Positions 44,033 through 52,875 of a stretch of DNA of 64,000 nt are shown here, one piece after another. Both the position numbers and the translations under genes were made by a program. Position 1 is the first letter of the stretch. Each line of letters begins with the position of its first letter. Source of the stretch: Paraplanobispora siamensis (GTDB lineage: Bacteria > Actinomycetota > Actinomycetes > Streptosporangiales > Streptosporangiaceae); assembly GCF_016863175.1 (NCBI RefSeq), contig NZ_BOOJ01000047.1, positions 1-64,000 on the forward strand, written 5' to 3'. Below the pieces are notes generated by a model. It searched no databases, was not told the origin of the DNA, and saw only the letters and a list, made by a program, of their open reading frames with translations.

Positions 44033-45191
44033 GGACGAGGCGGAGCCGGACCGGGGCCCCGCGGACGGGGCCGGGCAGGCGCAGCGGACCCCGGCCCGGA
44101 GTGATCGTGCCCAGCACCCGCGGCCCCGAGGCGCCCGTGCAGCCGGGCACCGTCGCGGGGAGCCCGTGCGCGGTGAACCAGCCCAGCAGGGAGAAGGCGA
44201 TCGCCTCCTTGGCGTCGGAGGGCACGCCCAGTTCGTCGCTCGTGATGAGGCGCGCCGTACCGGCCCGTTCGCGCAGCATGTCCATGACGACCGGATGGCG
44301 CGCCCCGCCGCCCGACACGACGACCGTCTCCAGCCGGTGCCGCCGGATCTCCGCGCCCGCGGTCTCGGCGGTCAGCGCGGCCAGCGTCGCCAGCAGATCC
44401 TCCAGCCCGAGGCCGTACGGCGCCGCGAAGCCGTCGAGGTAGCCCAGGCGGAACAGCTCCTTGCCGGTGCTCTTGGGCGGGAGGCGGCGGTAGTACGGCT
44501 CGGCGAGCAGCTCCGCCAGCAGCGGCTCGCACACCTTCCCCGCCGCGGCGAGGCGGCCGTCGCCGTCGTACGGCCTGCCGGTGGCGGCGAGCACCACCGC
44601 GTCCAGCAGCGCGCAGGCGGGCCCGGTGTCATAGGCCACCGCGGACTCCGCGCCGGCGGCCCCGGACGTCTCGCCGCGGACGGTCAGGTTGGCGATCCCG
44701 CCGAGGTTGAGCGCGCCGCTCCGGCCCGGGAGGCCGGCCAGCAGGAGCAGATCGAAGCAGGAGACCAGCGGCGCCCCCTGCCCGCCCGCACTGACATCCC
44801 GTACCCGCAGGTCGGAGACCACCGGCACGCCGAGCCGCTCGGCGATCCAGGCGGGCTGGCCGAGTTGCAGGGTGCCGCGTACTGCGCCGTCCTCCACCCA
44901 GTGGAACAGGGTCTGCCCGTGCGAGCAGACGAGGTCGGCCGGCGGGCACTGGCTCGCGGCGTCCGCGAAGGCCTGACCGATCAGGGTGTCGAGCCGGCAG
45001 ACCTCCTCCATGCCGACCCGGTCCGGGGGCAGCGCCGCGACGATCCGGGCGCGCAGCGACGGGTCGTACGGCGTCGCGCCGGTGTGCTCGACGGTTCCGG
45101 TGAGCACGCCGGCCTCGTCGAGGGACCAGTCCACCACCGCGCGGTCGATGCCGTCGTGGGACGTCCCCGAGATCAGCCCGAGCACCCGCAT
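44007..45191 (-). CDS. anmK: Anhydro-N-acetylmuramic acid kinase
   Basis: A 394-residue sugar kinase that turns 1,6-anhydro-MurNAc from cell-wall turnover into MurNAc-6-phosphate. It opens with [20 protein letters not shown] (ATP/sugar loop) and has [40 protein letters not shown] and [16 protein letters not shown]. The usual family length is about 370-390. It is divergent from the GlcNAc-type kinase gene, the two sharing a 152-bp promoter region. The MurQ etherase expected to act next is not in this window. Confidence 0.95.
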   Translation of the reverse strand: MRVLGLISGTSHDGIDRAVVDWSLDEAGVLTGTVEHTGATPYDPSLRARIVAALPPDRVGMEEVCRLDTLIGQAFADAASQCPPADLVCSHGQTLFHWVEDGAVRGTLQLGQPAWIAERLGVPVVSDLRVRDVSAGGQGAPLVSCFDLLLLAGLPGRSGALNLGGIANLTVRGETSGAAGAESAVAYDTGPACALLDAVVLAATGRPYDGDGRLAAAGKVCEPLLAELLAEPYYRRLPPKSTGKELFRLGYLDGFAAPYGLGLEDLLATLAALTAETAGAEIRRHRLETVVVSGGGARHPVVMDMLRERAGTARLITSDELGVPSDAKEAIAFSLLGWFTAHGLPATVPGCTGASGPRVLGTITPGRGPLRLPGPVRGAPVRLRLVPASPETRA

Positions 45192-45343
45192 GCCGCCCCC
45201 TGACAGAATTCTTCACGAGAAGCCACTCAATAGGAGAATTCCTACCAGAATGCGGTTCCGGGCTCCAGCCTCGCGATACGCTCCGGCGTGCGTATGGGTG
45301 CTCCGGCGATGTGTCCGGGGACGGGATAAGAGGCGGAGCGGGC
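45192..45343. promoter_or_regulatory. Divergent promoter region anmK / GlcNAc-type kinase
   Basis: AT-rich for this DNA. AGAATTCTT (45205-45213) and AGAATTCCT (45235-45243) repeat a 9-mer exactly 30 bp apart, and TTCT-N5-AGAA (45209-45221) is a small dyad on the first copy. The spacing (three helix turns) suits a dimeric regulator such as the MurR/RpiR protein encoded at 49789. Inferred. Confidence 0.45.
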
Positions 45344-46351
45344 GTGACGACACTGTTCATCGGCGTCGACGGAGGCGGGACGAGCACCCGGTGCGTGGTG
45401 GCGACCGAGGCGGGCCGGATCGCCGGGCGGGGCAACGGCGCCGGCGCCAACATCCTGTCGGCCGCCGACCCCGGAGGGAGCCTGCGCGCGGCGCTCGGCC
45501 AGGCCCTGGAGGGCCTCGTCCCCGGACAGGTGGCGGGCGGAGTGTTCGCCCTGGCGGGCGCGGAGTCGGCGCGGGAGCGGGCCGAGTCCCTCGTCACCGG
45601 AGCCTGGCGTGCCTGCGGGCTGCCCGGACGGCCCGAGATCGTGCCCGACCCGCTGGCGGCCTTCGCCGGGGCCACCGAGGAACCGTCGGGCACGGTCCTG
45701 ATCGCGGGCACCGGGGCCGTGGCGGCCCGCGTCGCCGACCGCCGCCTCGCCCGCCGGATCGACGGCCACGGTTGGCTGCTCGGCGACGACGGCTCGGGCG
45801 TGTGGATCGGACGGCGGGCCGTGCGCGCCGTGCTGGCCGCCCTCGACGGCCGGACCGGCCCGACGTCGCTGCTCTGCGCCGTCGCCGCCGCCGTCGTCGC
45901 CCAGGAGGCCGCGGCGGCCTCGGACTCGGGGGAGGTCACAGCGGCGGGCCGGCAGGCCGCGGCGGCGGACTCGGAGAAGGCCGTCATGACGACCCAGCGG
46001 GTCGTGCGGGCGGTCCACGAAGGTCTGGCCCAGGCGGGGCCGGCGTGGCTGGGGAGGCTGGCGCCCGCGGTGGAGGCCGCGGCCGGGGGCGGTGACGCCG
46101 CGGCCCTGGAGATCCTCGGCGAGGCGGCGGACCGGCTCGTCGCCACCACCCGCTCCCTCGGCCCCGGCCACGGTCCGCTGGTCCTGGCGGGCTCCCTGCT
46201 GACCCAGCCCACCCTGCTGGCCGCGAAGGTCCGCGGCGCGTTCGGAGACGACGTGATCGCCGCCCGTGACAACGCCGCCGGCGCCGCCGCCCTCGCCCTG
46301 CGCACCGCCGCCCCGGACGCCGCCACCGCCCACCGCACCCTGATCGCCTGA
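45344..46351 (+). CDS. BadF/BadG-family ATPase, N-acetylglucosamine kinase type
   Basis: A 335-residue sugar kinase of the ASKHA fold: LFIGVDGGGTSTRCVVATEAG (phosphate-1), GTVLIAGTGAVAARVADRR (phosphate-2), GHGWLLGDDGSGVWIGRRAVRAVL and LVLAGSLLTQP. It phosphorylates GlcNAc or a related amino sugar; the gene context (AnmK, NagZ, GHL10) supports cell-wall sugar salvage. GTG 45344 is chosen with AAGAGGCGGAG upstream. It converges on the GHL10 gene. Confidence 0.88.
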   Translation: MTTLFIGVDGGGTSTRCVVATEAGRIAGRGNGAGANILSAADPGGSLRAALGQALEGLVPGQVAGGVFALAGAESARERAESLVTGAWRACGLPGRPEIVPDPLAAFAGATEEPSGTVLIAGTGAVAARVADRRLARRIDGHGWLLGDDGSGVWIGRRAVRAVLAALDGRTGPTSLLCAVAAAVVAQEAAAASDSGEVTAAGRQAAAADSEKAVMTTQRVVRAVHEGLAQAGPAWLGRLAPAVEAAAGGGDAAALEILGEAADRLVATTRSLGPGHGPLVLAGSLLTQPTLLAAKVRGAFGDDVIAARDNAAGAAALALRTAAPDAATAHRTLIA

Positions 46352-46398
46352 CCCGGGCCGGGAGCCGGGAGCCGGGGGCCACCGGGGCGGCGCGGGGG

Positions 46399-47973
46399 TC
46401 AGGTGATCACGCGGTGGCCGTTGCTCGGGGGGCTCTGGCGGCTGACGCGGTCGACGGCTGTGACGTAGTAGTGGGCGCCCTTGGTACCGGACGGGTCGGT
46501 CCAGCGGGTGTGGCGGGCGGCGGGGATGACGGCGACCAGGTGGCGGGCGTCGGTGAAGTCCTCGGGGCGGGCCCTGCGGTCGAGACGGAAGACGGCGAAC
46601 TGGAAGGGGATCTCCCGGCCGGTGGCGACGATGCGCAGGTCCACTCCCCCGGAGGTGGTGTGCGCCGTCGCGAGGACCGGGCGGCGCGGGCGGCGGCCGT
46701 CGGCCAGGCGGGGCAGCAGCGGCGGGAGGGCGGGCCCGGTGTAGTGCTCGGCCACGACCGTGCTGATCGAGCCGAGGCGGTCGGCCCGCAGGTCGCCGGA
46801 GTTGTACCAGATGTCGCCGCCGACCACGGGATGGTCCCGGTTGAGGGTCAGGTGCCGGGAGAGCTCGTCCGGCTGGAACCACTCCGCGGGCTGACCGGCC
46901 GCCCCCGCCTTGTAGGCCGCCTGGCCGATCCAGAGCTGCACGCCGGTGCCCGCCGCCACGTCGGACCACCACGGGACCAGCTTGGCGTAGTCGGCGTTGG
47001 ACTGGCCGATGTACCAGTAGAGCTGCGGGGCGATGTAGTCCAGCCAGCCCTTCTTGACCCAGCCCCGGGTGTCGGCGTGCAGGTTGTCGTAGGACTGGCC
47101 GCCGGCGGTGTCGGAGCCGAGCGGGTCGGTGGATCTGTTGCGCCAGATGCCGGACGGGCTGATGCCCCAGGCGACCTCCGGCTTGGCCCGCCGTACCCGC
47201 TGCTGCATCTCCTGGACCAGCAGGTCCACGTTGTTGCGCCGCCAGGCCGCCAGGTCGGGGAATCCCTGGCCGTACCTGGCGAAGGCGGCGCTGTCGTCGA
47301 AGGCGGTGGTGTTGACCGGATAGAAGTAGTCGTCGAAGTGCAGGCCGTCGATGTCGTAGCGGGTGACCGCGTCCATCATGGCGTCCTGTACGAACGCGCG
47401 GACCTCGGGCATGCCCGGGTTGTAGTAGAGCCTGCCGCCGTAGGCGACGATCCAGTCCGGGTGCCTGCGGCCGGGGTGGTCGGGGTGGAGGTTGGCCGGG
47501 TCGCCCTGCATCGACACGCGGTAGGGGTTGAACCACGCGTGGAAGGCCAGGCCCCGCCGGTGGGTCTCCTCCACCAGGAACGCCAGCGGGTCGTAGCCGG
47601 GGTCCTGCCCCTGGGTGCCGGTCAGATACTGCGACCAGGGCTCGTACGGCGAGGGCCAGAAGGCGTCGGCGGTGGGCCGGATCTGCACGAAGACCGAGTT
47701 GAGTCTGCGCGTCTGCGCGAGGTCCAGCCAGCCGAGATACTCGGCCCTCTGCTCCTGGACGGTCAGGCCGGGCTTCGACGGCCAGTTGATGTTGAGCACC
47801 GAGGCGATCCACATCCCGCGCATCTGGCGCAGCGGCGGGACGTACTCGGCGGCCGGGGATCCGGCGGCGCCGAAGGCGGGACCTCCGGCGGTGAGGGCGG
47901 GCAGCGGCACGGCGGTCGCGGCGGCGGCCAGGGCGAGACCGCGCAGGAGGGTGCGCCGGGTGGGTGAGCTCAT
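46399..47973 (-). CDS. Secreted GHL10-family glycoside hydrolase (DigH/YngK-like)
   Basis: A 524-residue exported enzyme. The N-terminus carries a Tat-type signal (SSPTRRTLLRGLALAAAATAVPLPALTAG). The catalytic domain has PLRQMRGMWIASVLNINWPSKPG, FVQIRPTADAFWPS, YDIDGLHFDDYFYPVN with its acidic pair, and WLDYIAPQLYWYIGQ. This is the glycosyl-hydrolase-like 10 family; E. coli DigH of this family cleaves denuded peptidoglycan strands. A C-terminal fibronectin-like part (VVAVIPAARHTRWTDPSGTKGAHYYVTAVD) may bind sugar. Consistent with the recycling cluster around it. Confidence 0.9.
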   Translation of the reverse strand: MSSPTRRTLLRGLALAAAATAVPLPALTAGGPAFGAAGSPAAEYVPPLRQMRGMWIASVLNINWPSKPGLTVQEQRAEYLGWLDLAQTRRLNSVFVQIRPTADAFWPSPYEPWSQYLTGTQGQDPGYDPLAFLVEETHRRGLAFHAWFNPYRVSMQGDPANLHPDHPGRRHPDWIVAYGGRLYYNPGMPEVRAFVQDAMMDAVTRYDIDGLHFDDYFYPVNTTAFDDSAAFARYGQGFPDLAAWRRNNVDLLVQEMQQRVRRAKPEVAWGISPSGIWRNRSTDPLGSDTAGGQSYDNLHADTRGWVKKGWLDYIAPQLYWYIGQSNADYAKLVPWWSDVAAGTGVQLWIGQAAYKAGAAGQPAEWFQPDELSRHLTLNRDHPVVGGDIWYNSGDLRADRLGSISTVVAEHYTGPALPPLLPRLADGRRPRRPVLATAHTTSGGVDLRIVATGREIPFQFAVFRLDRRARPEDFTDARHLVAVIPAARHTRWTDPSGTKGAHYYVTAVDRVSRQSPPSNGHRVIT

Positions 47974-48024
47974 GCGGACTCCCGGGGGACATGAAAAGAG
48001 GGGGTGCCGACGATGACGGTGGCA

Positions 48025-48061
48025 GAAATTTACTTTCAGATCAATGATGATGAAAGAAAGT
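48025..48061. promoter_or_regulatory. AT-rich dyad, candidate MurR/RpiR operator
   Basis: CTTTCA (48033-48038) and TGAAAG (48051-48056) form a perfect dyad, with overlapping ACTTTC/GAAAGT (48032-48037 and 48056-48061) and GAAATTTACTTTC (48025-48037) alongside. It lies in the 180-bp region between divergent GHL10 and GH3 genes, so one site could serve both. The regulator at 49789 is the obvious candidate. Confidence 0.5.
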
Positions 48062-48153
48062 GTCGCCGATGTGTAACCTGCTCCGAGACGCCCGCCCCCA
48101 CGGCGTCATCGGCGGGCCACGCCCCGCACTGCGCCTGACGGGAAGGTCGGACC

Positions 48154-49698
48154 ATGCCCCACAGCAGCCCCGATCTGGCCCGGCTCGCCATGACCGTGCT
48201 CCAGCCGGGTTTCGAGGGCACCTCCCCTCCCGGCTGGCTGCGCCGGGCTCTCGGGGAGGGGTTGGGCGGCGCGGTGCTGTTCGCCCGCAACCTCGCCGGC
48301 CCCGCCCAGACGGCCGAGCTCGTGGCCGGGCTGCGCGGCGAGAACCCGGCCGTGGTGGTCGCGGTCGACGAGGAGGGCGGGACGGTCACCCGGCTGGAGG
48401 CCCGGACGGGCAGTTCCTTCCCCGGCAACCGGGCGCTCGGCGTGGCCGACGACCCGGGGCGCACCGAGCGGGTCGCCCGCGCGATCGGCCGTCTGCTGGC
48501 CGGGGCGGACGTCACCCTCGACTACGCCCCGGTCGCCGACGTCAACGCGAACCCGGCCAACCCGGTGATCGGCGTGCGTTCCTTCGGCCCGGACCCCGGT
48601 CTCGTCGCCCGGCACACCGCCGCCTGGGTCCGGGGACTGCAGAGCGCGGGTGTGGCCGCCTGCGCCAAGCACTTCCCCGGGCACGGCGACACGGTCACCG
48701 ACTCCCATCTCGCGCTGCCGACCGTGCACGCCCGCCTCGACGTGCTCCACGAGCGCGACCTGCCGCCGTTCCGCGCGGCGGTCGAGGCCGGGGTCAGGGC
48801 CGTGATGTGCGGTCACGTGCTGGTGCCCGCGCTCGACCCCGCCGTCCCGGCCACGCTGAGCCGCCGGGTCCTCACCGGCCTGCTCCGCGAGGAGCTGGGC
48901 TTCGAGGGCGTGCTCGTCACCGACGCGATCGAGATGCGCGCCGTGGCCGCCCTCCACCCGCCCGGCGAGATCGCGGTCCGCGCGCTGGCGGCGGGCGCGG
49001 ACGCCGTCTGCGCCGGGGTCTCCTCCCCCGGCGGCGAGAGCGTCCTCGCGCTGCGCGACGCGATCGTCGAGGCCGTGCACGACGGGCGGCTCGCCGAGGA
49101 ACGGCTGGCCGAGGCGGCCGCCCGCGTGCTCGCCCTCGCCGCCTGGCACGCCGCCCGCGCGGACGCGCGAAGGGCCGCCGTACAGGAGATCGCATCCCTC
49201 TCCCGGGCGGAGACGGCCCTTTCGCGAGCACGGCCCGTGCGGGACGAGGACGAGGAGCTGGGGATGGAGGCCGCCCGCGCGGCGCTGCGGGTGGTGGTCG
49301 CCGACGGCCGCGGCCGGGATCCGGTGCTCTCCGGGGCTCCGCTGGTCGTCGACATCGCGCCCCGGCTGAACATGGCGGTCGATCCCTCGACCCCCACCGG
49401 CCTGCTCGGCGCCCTCGGTGAGCTGCTGCCCGGTACGGCGGGGCGCACCGTCGTCTCCGGTACGGCCGGGCTGCCGGAGCTGCCGGACGACCGGCCGATC
49501 GTGCTGGTCGTGCACGACGCCGGGCGTCATCCCTGGGCGCGGGAGCTGCTGGCGCAGGCCGTACGGCGCCGCCCCGACGCGATCGTGGTCGAGACCGGCA
49601 TTCCCGATGAGCCGATTGGAGCGGTATATGTCGCTACACATGGGATTTCGCGGGCATCCGCCCGCGTCGTCGCGCGACGGCTGACCGGTGACAAATAA
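48154..49698 (+). CDS. nagZ: Glycoside hydrolase family 3 protein, beta-N-acetylhexosaminidase (NagZ-like)
   Basis: A 514-residue enzyme removing GlcNAc from cell-wall fragments. GH3 motifs: LGGAVLFARNLA, VVVAVDEEGGTVTRLE, NPVIGVRSFG, the NagZ-type catalytic loop CAKHFPGHGDTVTDSHLALP and the nucleophile VLVTDAIEMRAVAAL. A C-terminal domain of about 170 residues exceeds minimal NagZ. There is no signal peptide, so it acts inside the cell. It is followed 90 bp later by the MurR/RpiR gene, probably in one operon. Confidence 0.93.
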   Translation: MPHSSPDLARLAMTVLQPGFEGTSPPGWLRRALGEGLGGAVLFARNLAGPAQTAELVAGLRGENPAVVVAVDEEGGTVTRLEARTGSSFPGNRALGVADDPGRTERVARAIGRLLAGADVTLDYAPVADVNANPANPVIGVRSFGPDPGLVARHTAAWVRGLQSAGVAACAKHFPGHGDTVTDSHLALPTVHARLDVLHERDLPPFRAAVEAGVRAVMCGHVLVPALDPAVPATLSRRVLTGLLREELGFEGVLVTDAIEMRAVAALHPPGEIAVRALAAGADAVCAGVSSPGGESVLALRDAIVEAVHDGRLAEERLAEAAARVLALAAWHAARADARRAAVQEIASLSRAETALSRARPVRDEDEELGMEAARAALRVVVADGRGRDPVLSGAPLVVDIAPRLNMAVDPSTPTGLLGALGELLPGTAGRTVVSGTAGLPELPDDRPIVLVVHDAGRHPWARELLAQAVRRRPDAIVVETGIPDEPIGAVYVATHGISRASARVVARRLTGDK

Positions 49699-49788
49699 GC
49701 TGATCTCGACACGAGAGGGTGGACGCATGAACGAGCACGACGGTCCCACCGGGACCGTAGCCGGACGTCTTCACCGTGAGGGACGCGC

Positions 49789-50685
49789 ATGAGCGACGAC
49801 GGCCCCACTCCGGTGAACCTCGTGGCGACGGTCCGGGCGGTCCTGCCCTCCCTCACCCCCGCCGCCCAGTCCATCGCCCGTCTCATCCTCGACGATCCCG
49901 CGATGGTGGCGCGCAGTACGATCACCGAGTTCAGCGCGGTCTCCGGGACCAGCGAGGCCACGATCGTGCGCACCGCCCGGGCGCTCGGCTTCGCCGGTTA
50001 CTCCCAGCTGCGCTTCGCCCTGGCCGCCGCCGTGGCCAGGGAGACGCCCGAGCGGCTGGTCCCCGGCGACCTGGGCCCCGACGACCCGCTCACCGACGTG
50101 ATCGCGAAGGTCACCCGGGCCGAGTCGGAGGCGCTGGCCGACACCGCCGCGCAGCTGTCCCCCGACACACTGGACGCGGTCGTGACGGCCGTGTCGGCCG
50201 CCCGCAGGGTGGACGTCTACGGAGTGGGCGCCTCCGGGCTGGTGGCGGTCGACATGGCGCAGAAGCTGATGCGGATCGGGCTGTCCGGCCACTCCTTCAC
50301 CGACGCGCACCTGGCGGTCACCAGCGCCGCGCTGGTCAGGGAGGGCGACGTGGCGGTGGGCGTGAGCTGCACCGGTGAGACCCCCGACGTCCTGGGACCG
50401 ATGCGCACGGCGCGCAAGGGCGGGGCCGCGACCGTGGCGATCACCAACAACCCGCGCTCGTCCCTGGGCGAGCTCGCCGACCACGTCCTGGTCTCGGCCG
50501 GGCGCGAGACCGCCTTCCGGCCCGGCGCCCTGGCCAGCCGGATCAGCCAGCTCCTGATCGTCGACTGCATCTTCGTCGGGGTCGCCCAGCGCACCTTCGA
50601 GACCGCCGACCCCGCGCTGCGCGCCACCCGCGACGCCCTGGAGGACTATCTGGGCGACGCCCGCCGCCGCGGCCGGTCCTCGTGA
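49789..50685 (+). CDS. MurR/RpiR family transcriptional regulator
   Basis: A 298-residue repressor. N-terminal HTH_6: LTPAAQSIARLILDDPAMVARSTITEFSAVSGTSEATIVRTARALGFAGYSQLRFAL. C-terminal SIS domain: RRVDVYGVGASGLVAVDMAQKLMRIG, GDVAVGVSCTGETPDVLGPMRTARKGGAATVAITNNPRSSLGELADHVL. It probably senses a phosphorylated amino sugar (MurNAc-6P or GlcNAc-6P) and controls the salvage genes at 44-50 kb. ATG with GAGGGA upstream. Confidence 0.93.
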   Translation: MSDDGPTPVNLVATVRAVLPSLTPAAQSIARLILDDPAMVARSTITEFSAVSGTSEATIVRTARALGFAGYSQLRFALAAAVARETPERLVPGDLGPDDPLTDVIAKVTRAESEALADTAAQLSPDTLDAVVTAVSAARRVDVYGVGASGLVAVDMAQKLMRIGLSGHSFTDAHLAVTSAALVREGDVAVGVSCTGETPDVLGPMRTARKGGAATVAITNNPRSSLGELADHVLVSAGRETAFRPGALASRISQLLIVDCIFVGVAQRTFETADPALRATRDALEDYLGDARRRGRSS

Positions 50686-50709
50686 CACGGTCTCCACCCG
50701 AGGCAGAGG

Positions 50710-51123
50710 TCACGACGCGGAGGTGAAGCGTTCGCGGCCCGGTCTCTCGTGGAGGCCGCCCGTCGTGTGCACGGCCTCCTCTGCGGTGGGGTGGACCTCG
50801 AACGCGCTGCGCAGTCCCGACAGCGCCAGCACCCGGGCCACGGGCCCGTGGACGCCGGTGAGCACCAGCCGGGTGCCGCGGGCCTGGCTGCGCTTCAGCG
50901 TCCTGACGAGTTCGCCCAGACCGGTGGAGTCGCAGAAGGCGACGTCCGTCAGATCCAGGATGAGCAGGGAGGCGCCGGGCAGCTCCCAGACCCCGTTCAG
51001 GTGCTCGCGCAGCAGCGGTGCGGAAGCGAGGTCGAGCTCTCCTCGGGCTCGGACGATGATCACCTCGTTGTACGTGCTCGTGGTGACCGTGAACTCCGCG
51101 CCGCTCCCAGCCGCGTCCCGCAT
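50710..51123 (-). CDS. STAS-domain anti-anti-sigma factor
   Basis: A 137-residue SpoIIAA/RsbV-like protein: NEVIIVRARGELDLASAPLLREHLNG, then LLILDLTDVAFCDSTGLGELVRTLKRSQARGTRLVLTGV. The phosphorylation Ser lies in DSTGL. It binds anti-sigma kinases of the RsbW type; candidates in this window are the proteins encoded at 31242 and 34791. ATG with GGAGGGAG upstream. The C-terminus (GRERFTSAS) is unremarkable. Confidence 0.92.
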   Translation of the reverse strand: MRDAAGSGAEFTVTTSTYNEVIIVRARGELDLASAPLLREHLNGVWELPGASLLILDLTDVAFCDSTGLGELVRTLKRSQARGTRLVLTGVHGPVARVLALSGLRSAFEVHPTAEEAVHTTGGLHERPGRERFTSAS

Positions 51124-51234
51124 GTCCCGCTCCCTCCGCCGGACCTGTGAAGGGACTTGTCTCCCTGCCCGGGCCGACCGGCTTTTAACACGATCCCGGC
51201 CTCTGCGGCGACGGGATCGCGGGACATGGGGAGG

Positions 51235-51783
51235 TCACTTCGCGGCGGGCCGGTAGACCGCGGACAGCGCACCGGTCTTGAAGGCCGTCGAGGAGACGAG
51301 CGCGAGCGGGATCTGCCCGGTGTCCTCGAACAGCCGCTGCCCCTCGCCGACCACGACCGGGTGGATCATGAGCATGAGCTCGTCGAGCAGGCCGTGCTTC
51401 AGCAGCGAGCGCACGAGGGTCGCGCTGCCGTTCATCGAGATGTTCCTGCCGGGCTGCCGCTTCAGCTCGGTGATCTCCTCGACGAGGTCGCCCTTGAGCA
51501 GGGTCGTGTTGTTCCACTCGACCGTGTCCAGGGTCGTCGAGACGACGTACTTGCGGACGTTGTTGATGAAACCGGCGAACGAGTCCTGCTCCGCGCTTCT
51601 GCCCGGCCAGTAGGCCGCCCACTCCTGATAGCCGACCCGGCCCATGAGCAGCGCGTCCGACTCGGCCATCTGCGCCCCGACCGCCGCGCCCATCTCGTCG
51701 TCGAAGTAGGGGAAGTGCCGCTTCTCGGGGGCTTCCACGACGCCGTCCAGCGAGATGTAGAACCCTGCCACGATCTTGCGCAC
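51235..51783 (-). CDS. Dihydrofolate reductase-like (RibD C-terminal family) protein
   Basis: A 182-residue NADPH-fold protein: RKIVAGFYISLDGVVEAPEKRHF, ESDALLMGRVGYQEWAAYWPG, KYVVSTTLDTVEWNNTTLLKGD, ISMNGSATLVRSLLKHGLLDELMLMIHPVVVGEGQRLFE. This is the common actinobacterial 'dihydrofolate reductase family' group related to RibD, with reductase activity of unknown substrate. GTG 51783 is preferred over one 15 bp upstream because AAGGAG precedes it. Monocistronic. Confidence 0.88.
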   Translation of the reverse strand: MRKIVAGFYISLDGVVEAPEKRHFPYFDDEMGAAVGAQMAESDALLMGRVGYQEWAAYWPGRSAEQDSFAGFINNVRKYVVSTTLDTVEWNNTTLLKGDLVEEITELKRQPGRNISMNGSATLVRSLLKHGLLDELMLMIHPVVVGEGQRLFEDTGQIPLALVSSTAFKTGALSAVYRPAAK

Positions 51784-51857
51784 CCTGGTCTCCTTCACCT
51801 CTCGGAGCGCCCGTCCCGGCGAAGCGTGCCGGACCGGACCGGCGCCTCACGGGCGCC

Positions 51858-52148
51858 TCAGAAGGCGTCCTCCGAGCCGAGCGGGATGCGCAGGGTCACG
51901 GCGCCGCGCAGGTCGAGCCAGGCGCTGCCGGGGCCGCGGACCAGGCGCAGCACCACCTCCTCGCAGCCGGGGCAGCGCGCCACCAGGCCGGGCGCGGGGC
52001 CGTACAGCCGCAGCGACGCGACCGGCCCGGCCAGGCCGCAACCGGCGCAGCGGCACTCGGCCACGGTGAGGTCGACGGCGAACAGCTCGCCGAGCGGTCC
52101 GGCCAGCGCGTTGCCGTCCTGGTAACCGTCCTGTGCCGGTGCTGTCAT
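51858..52148 (-). CDS. DUF6510-type zinc-ribbon protein
   Basis: A 96-residue protein with two Cys pairs (VAECRCAGCGLAG and VARCPGCEEVVLRLV) forming a probable zinc ribbon. The C-terminus GSAWLDLRGAVTLRIPLG is hydrophobic. This small protein commonly follows sulfite-oxidase-like and ferredoxin-reductase genes in actinobacteria. Its start lies 1 bp after the reductase stop, so it is the third gene of that operon. Function unknown; perhaps an assembly or electron-transfer helper. Confidence 0.82.
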   Translation of the reverse strand: MTAPAQDGYQDGNALAGPLGELFAVDLTVAECRCAGCGLAGPVASLRLYGPAPGLVARCPGCEEVVLRLVRGPGSAWLDLRGAVTLRIPLGSEDAF

Positions 52149-52149
52149 C

Positions 52150-52875
52150 TCAGCCTCCCGTCGGGCCGAAGCGTTCGGTTCTGATCCTGCCGGGCTCGTG
52201 GCCGAGGGAGACCAGGAGTTCGGCCGCCTTCTCGACGAAGCCGGTGGGCCCGCAGACGTAGCAGTCGGGTTCGTACTCCGGCGGCCGTCCGCTGCCGGCC
52301 AGGTCGGCGGCGGTGAGGCGGCCCGGCCGGCGGGCGAACCCGTCGGGCGCGGTCCGGGTGTAGACGCGGGTGACGTCCAGCCCCGGGTCCGGGTGGCGCA
52401 GCTCGTCGGCGTAGTAGGCCTGGCCGGGGTCGCGCAGCGAGTAGACCAGGCGGAACGGGGCACGGCTCCCGGCCGTGCGGCGCGCGCGGATCATCGCCAT
52501 GAGCGGCACGACGCCCGCCCCGCCCGCCACCAGCAGCACGGGCGTCTTGGCGGCGGGCTCCCAGACGAACCACCCGCCGACCGGCCCGCGGAGCTCGACC
52601 TGGTCGCCGACCTCCATCACCTCGGTCAGGTACGGCGAGACCTCGCCGCCGGGCACCCGCTGGACGGTCAGCTCGACGTGCTCGCCGTCGGAGGGACCGG
52701 CCAGCGAGTAGCTGCGCTGGGTGCTGTAGCCGTCCTCGGCGGTCAGCCGCACGTCGACGTGCTGGCCCGCCAGGTGGCCGGGCCAGCCGGGCACCCGCAG
52801 GACGAGGGTGCGCGCGGTCGGGGTCTCCTCGCGGATCGCGGTCAGCTCCGCGACCCGCCAGGCGAGGCGGCGCAT
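52150..52875 (-). CDS. Ferredoxin/flavodoxin-NADP reductase-like FAD-binding protein
   Basis: A 241-residue FNR-fold oxidoreductase: FAD-binding RSYSLAGPSDGEHVELTVQRVPGGEVSPYL, NAD-binding LLVAGGAGVVPLMAMIRARR and the closing YVCGPTGFVEKAAELLVSLG. It passes electrons between NAD(P)H and a partner. The partner is probably the molybdopterin enzyme encoded just before, whose stop codon overlaps this start by 1 bp (TGATG). No iron-sulphur domain is present. Confidence 0.9.
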   Translation of the reverse strand: MRRLAWRVAELTAIREETPTARTLVLRVPGWPGHLAGQHVDVRLTAEDGYSTQRSYSLAGPSDGEHVELTVQRVPGGEVSPYLTEVMEVGDQVELRGPVGGWFVWEPAAKTPVLLVAGGAGVVPLMAMIRARRTAGSRAPFRLVYSLRDPGQAYYADELRHPDPGLDVTRVYTRTAPDGFARRPGRLTAADLAGSGRPPEYEPDCYVCGPTGFVEKAAELLVSLGHEPGRIRTERFGPTGG

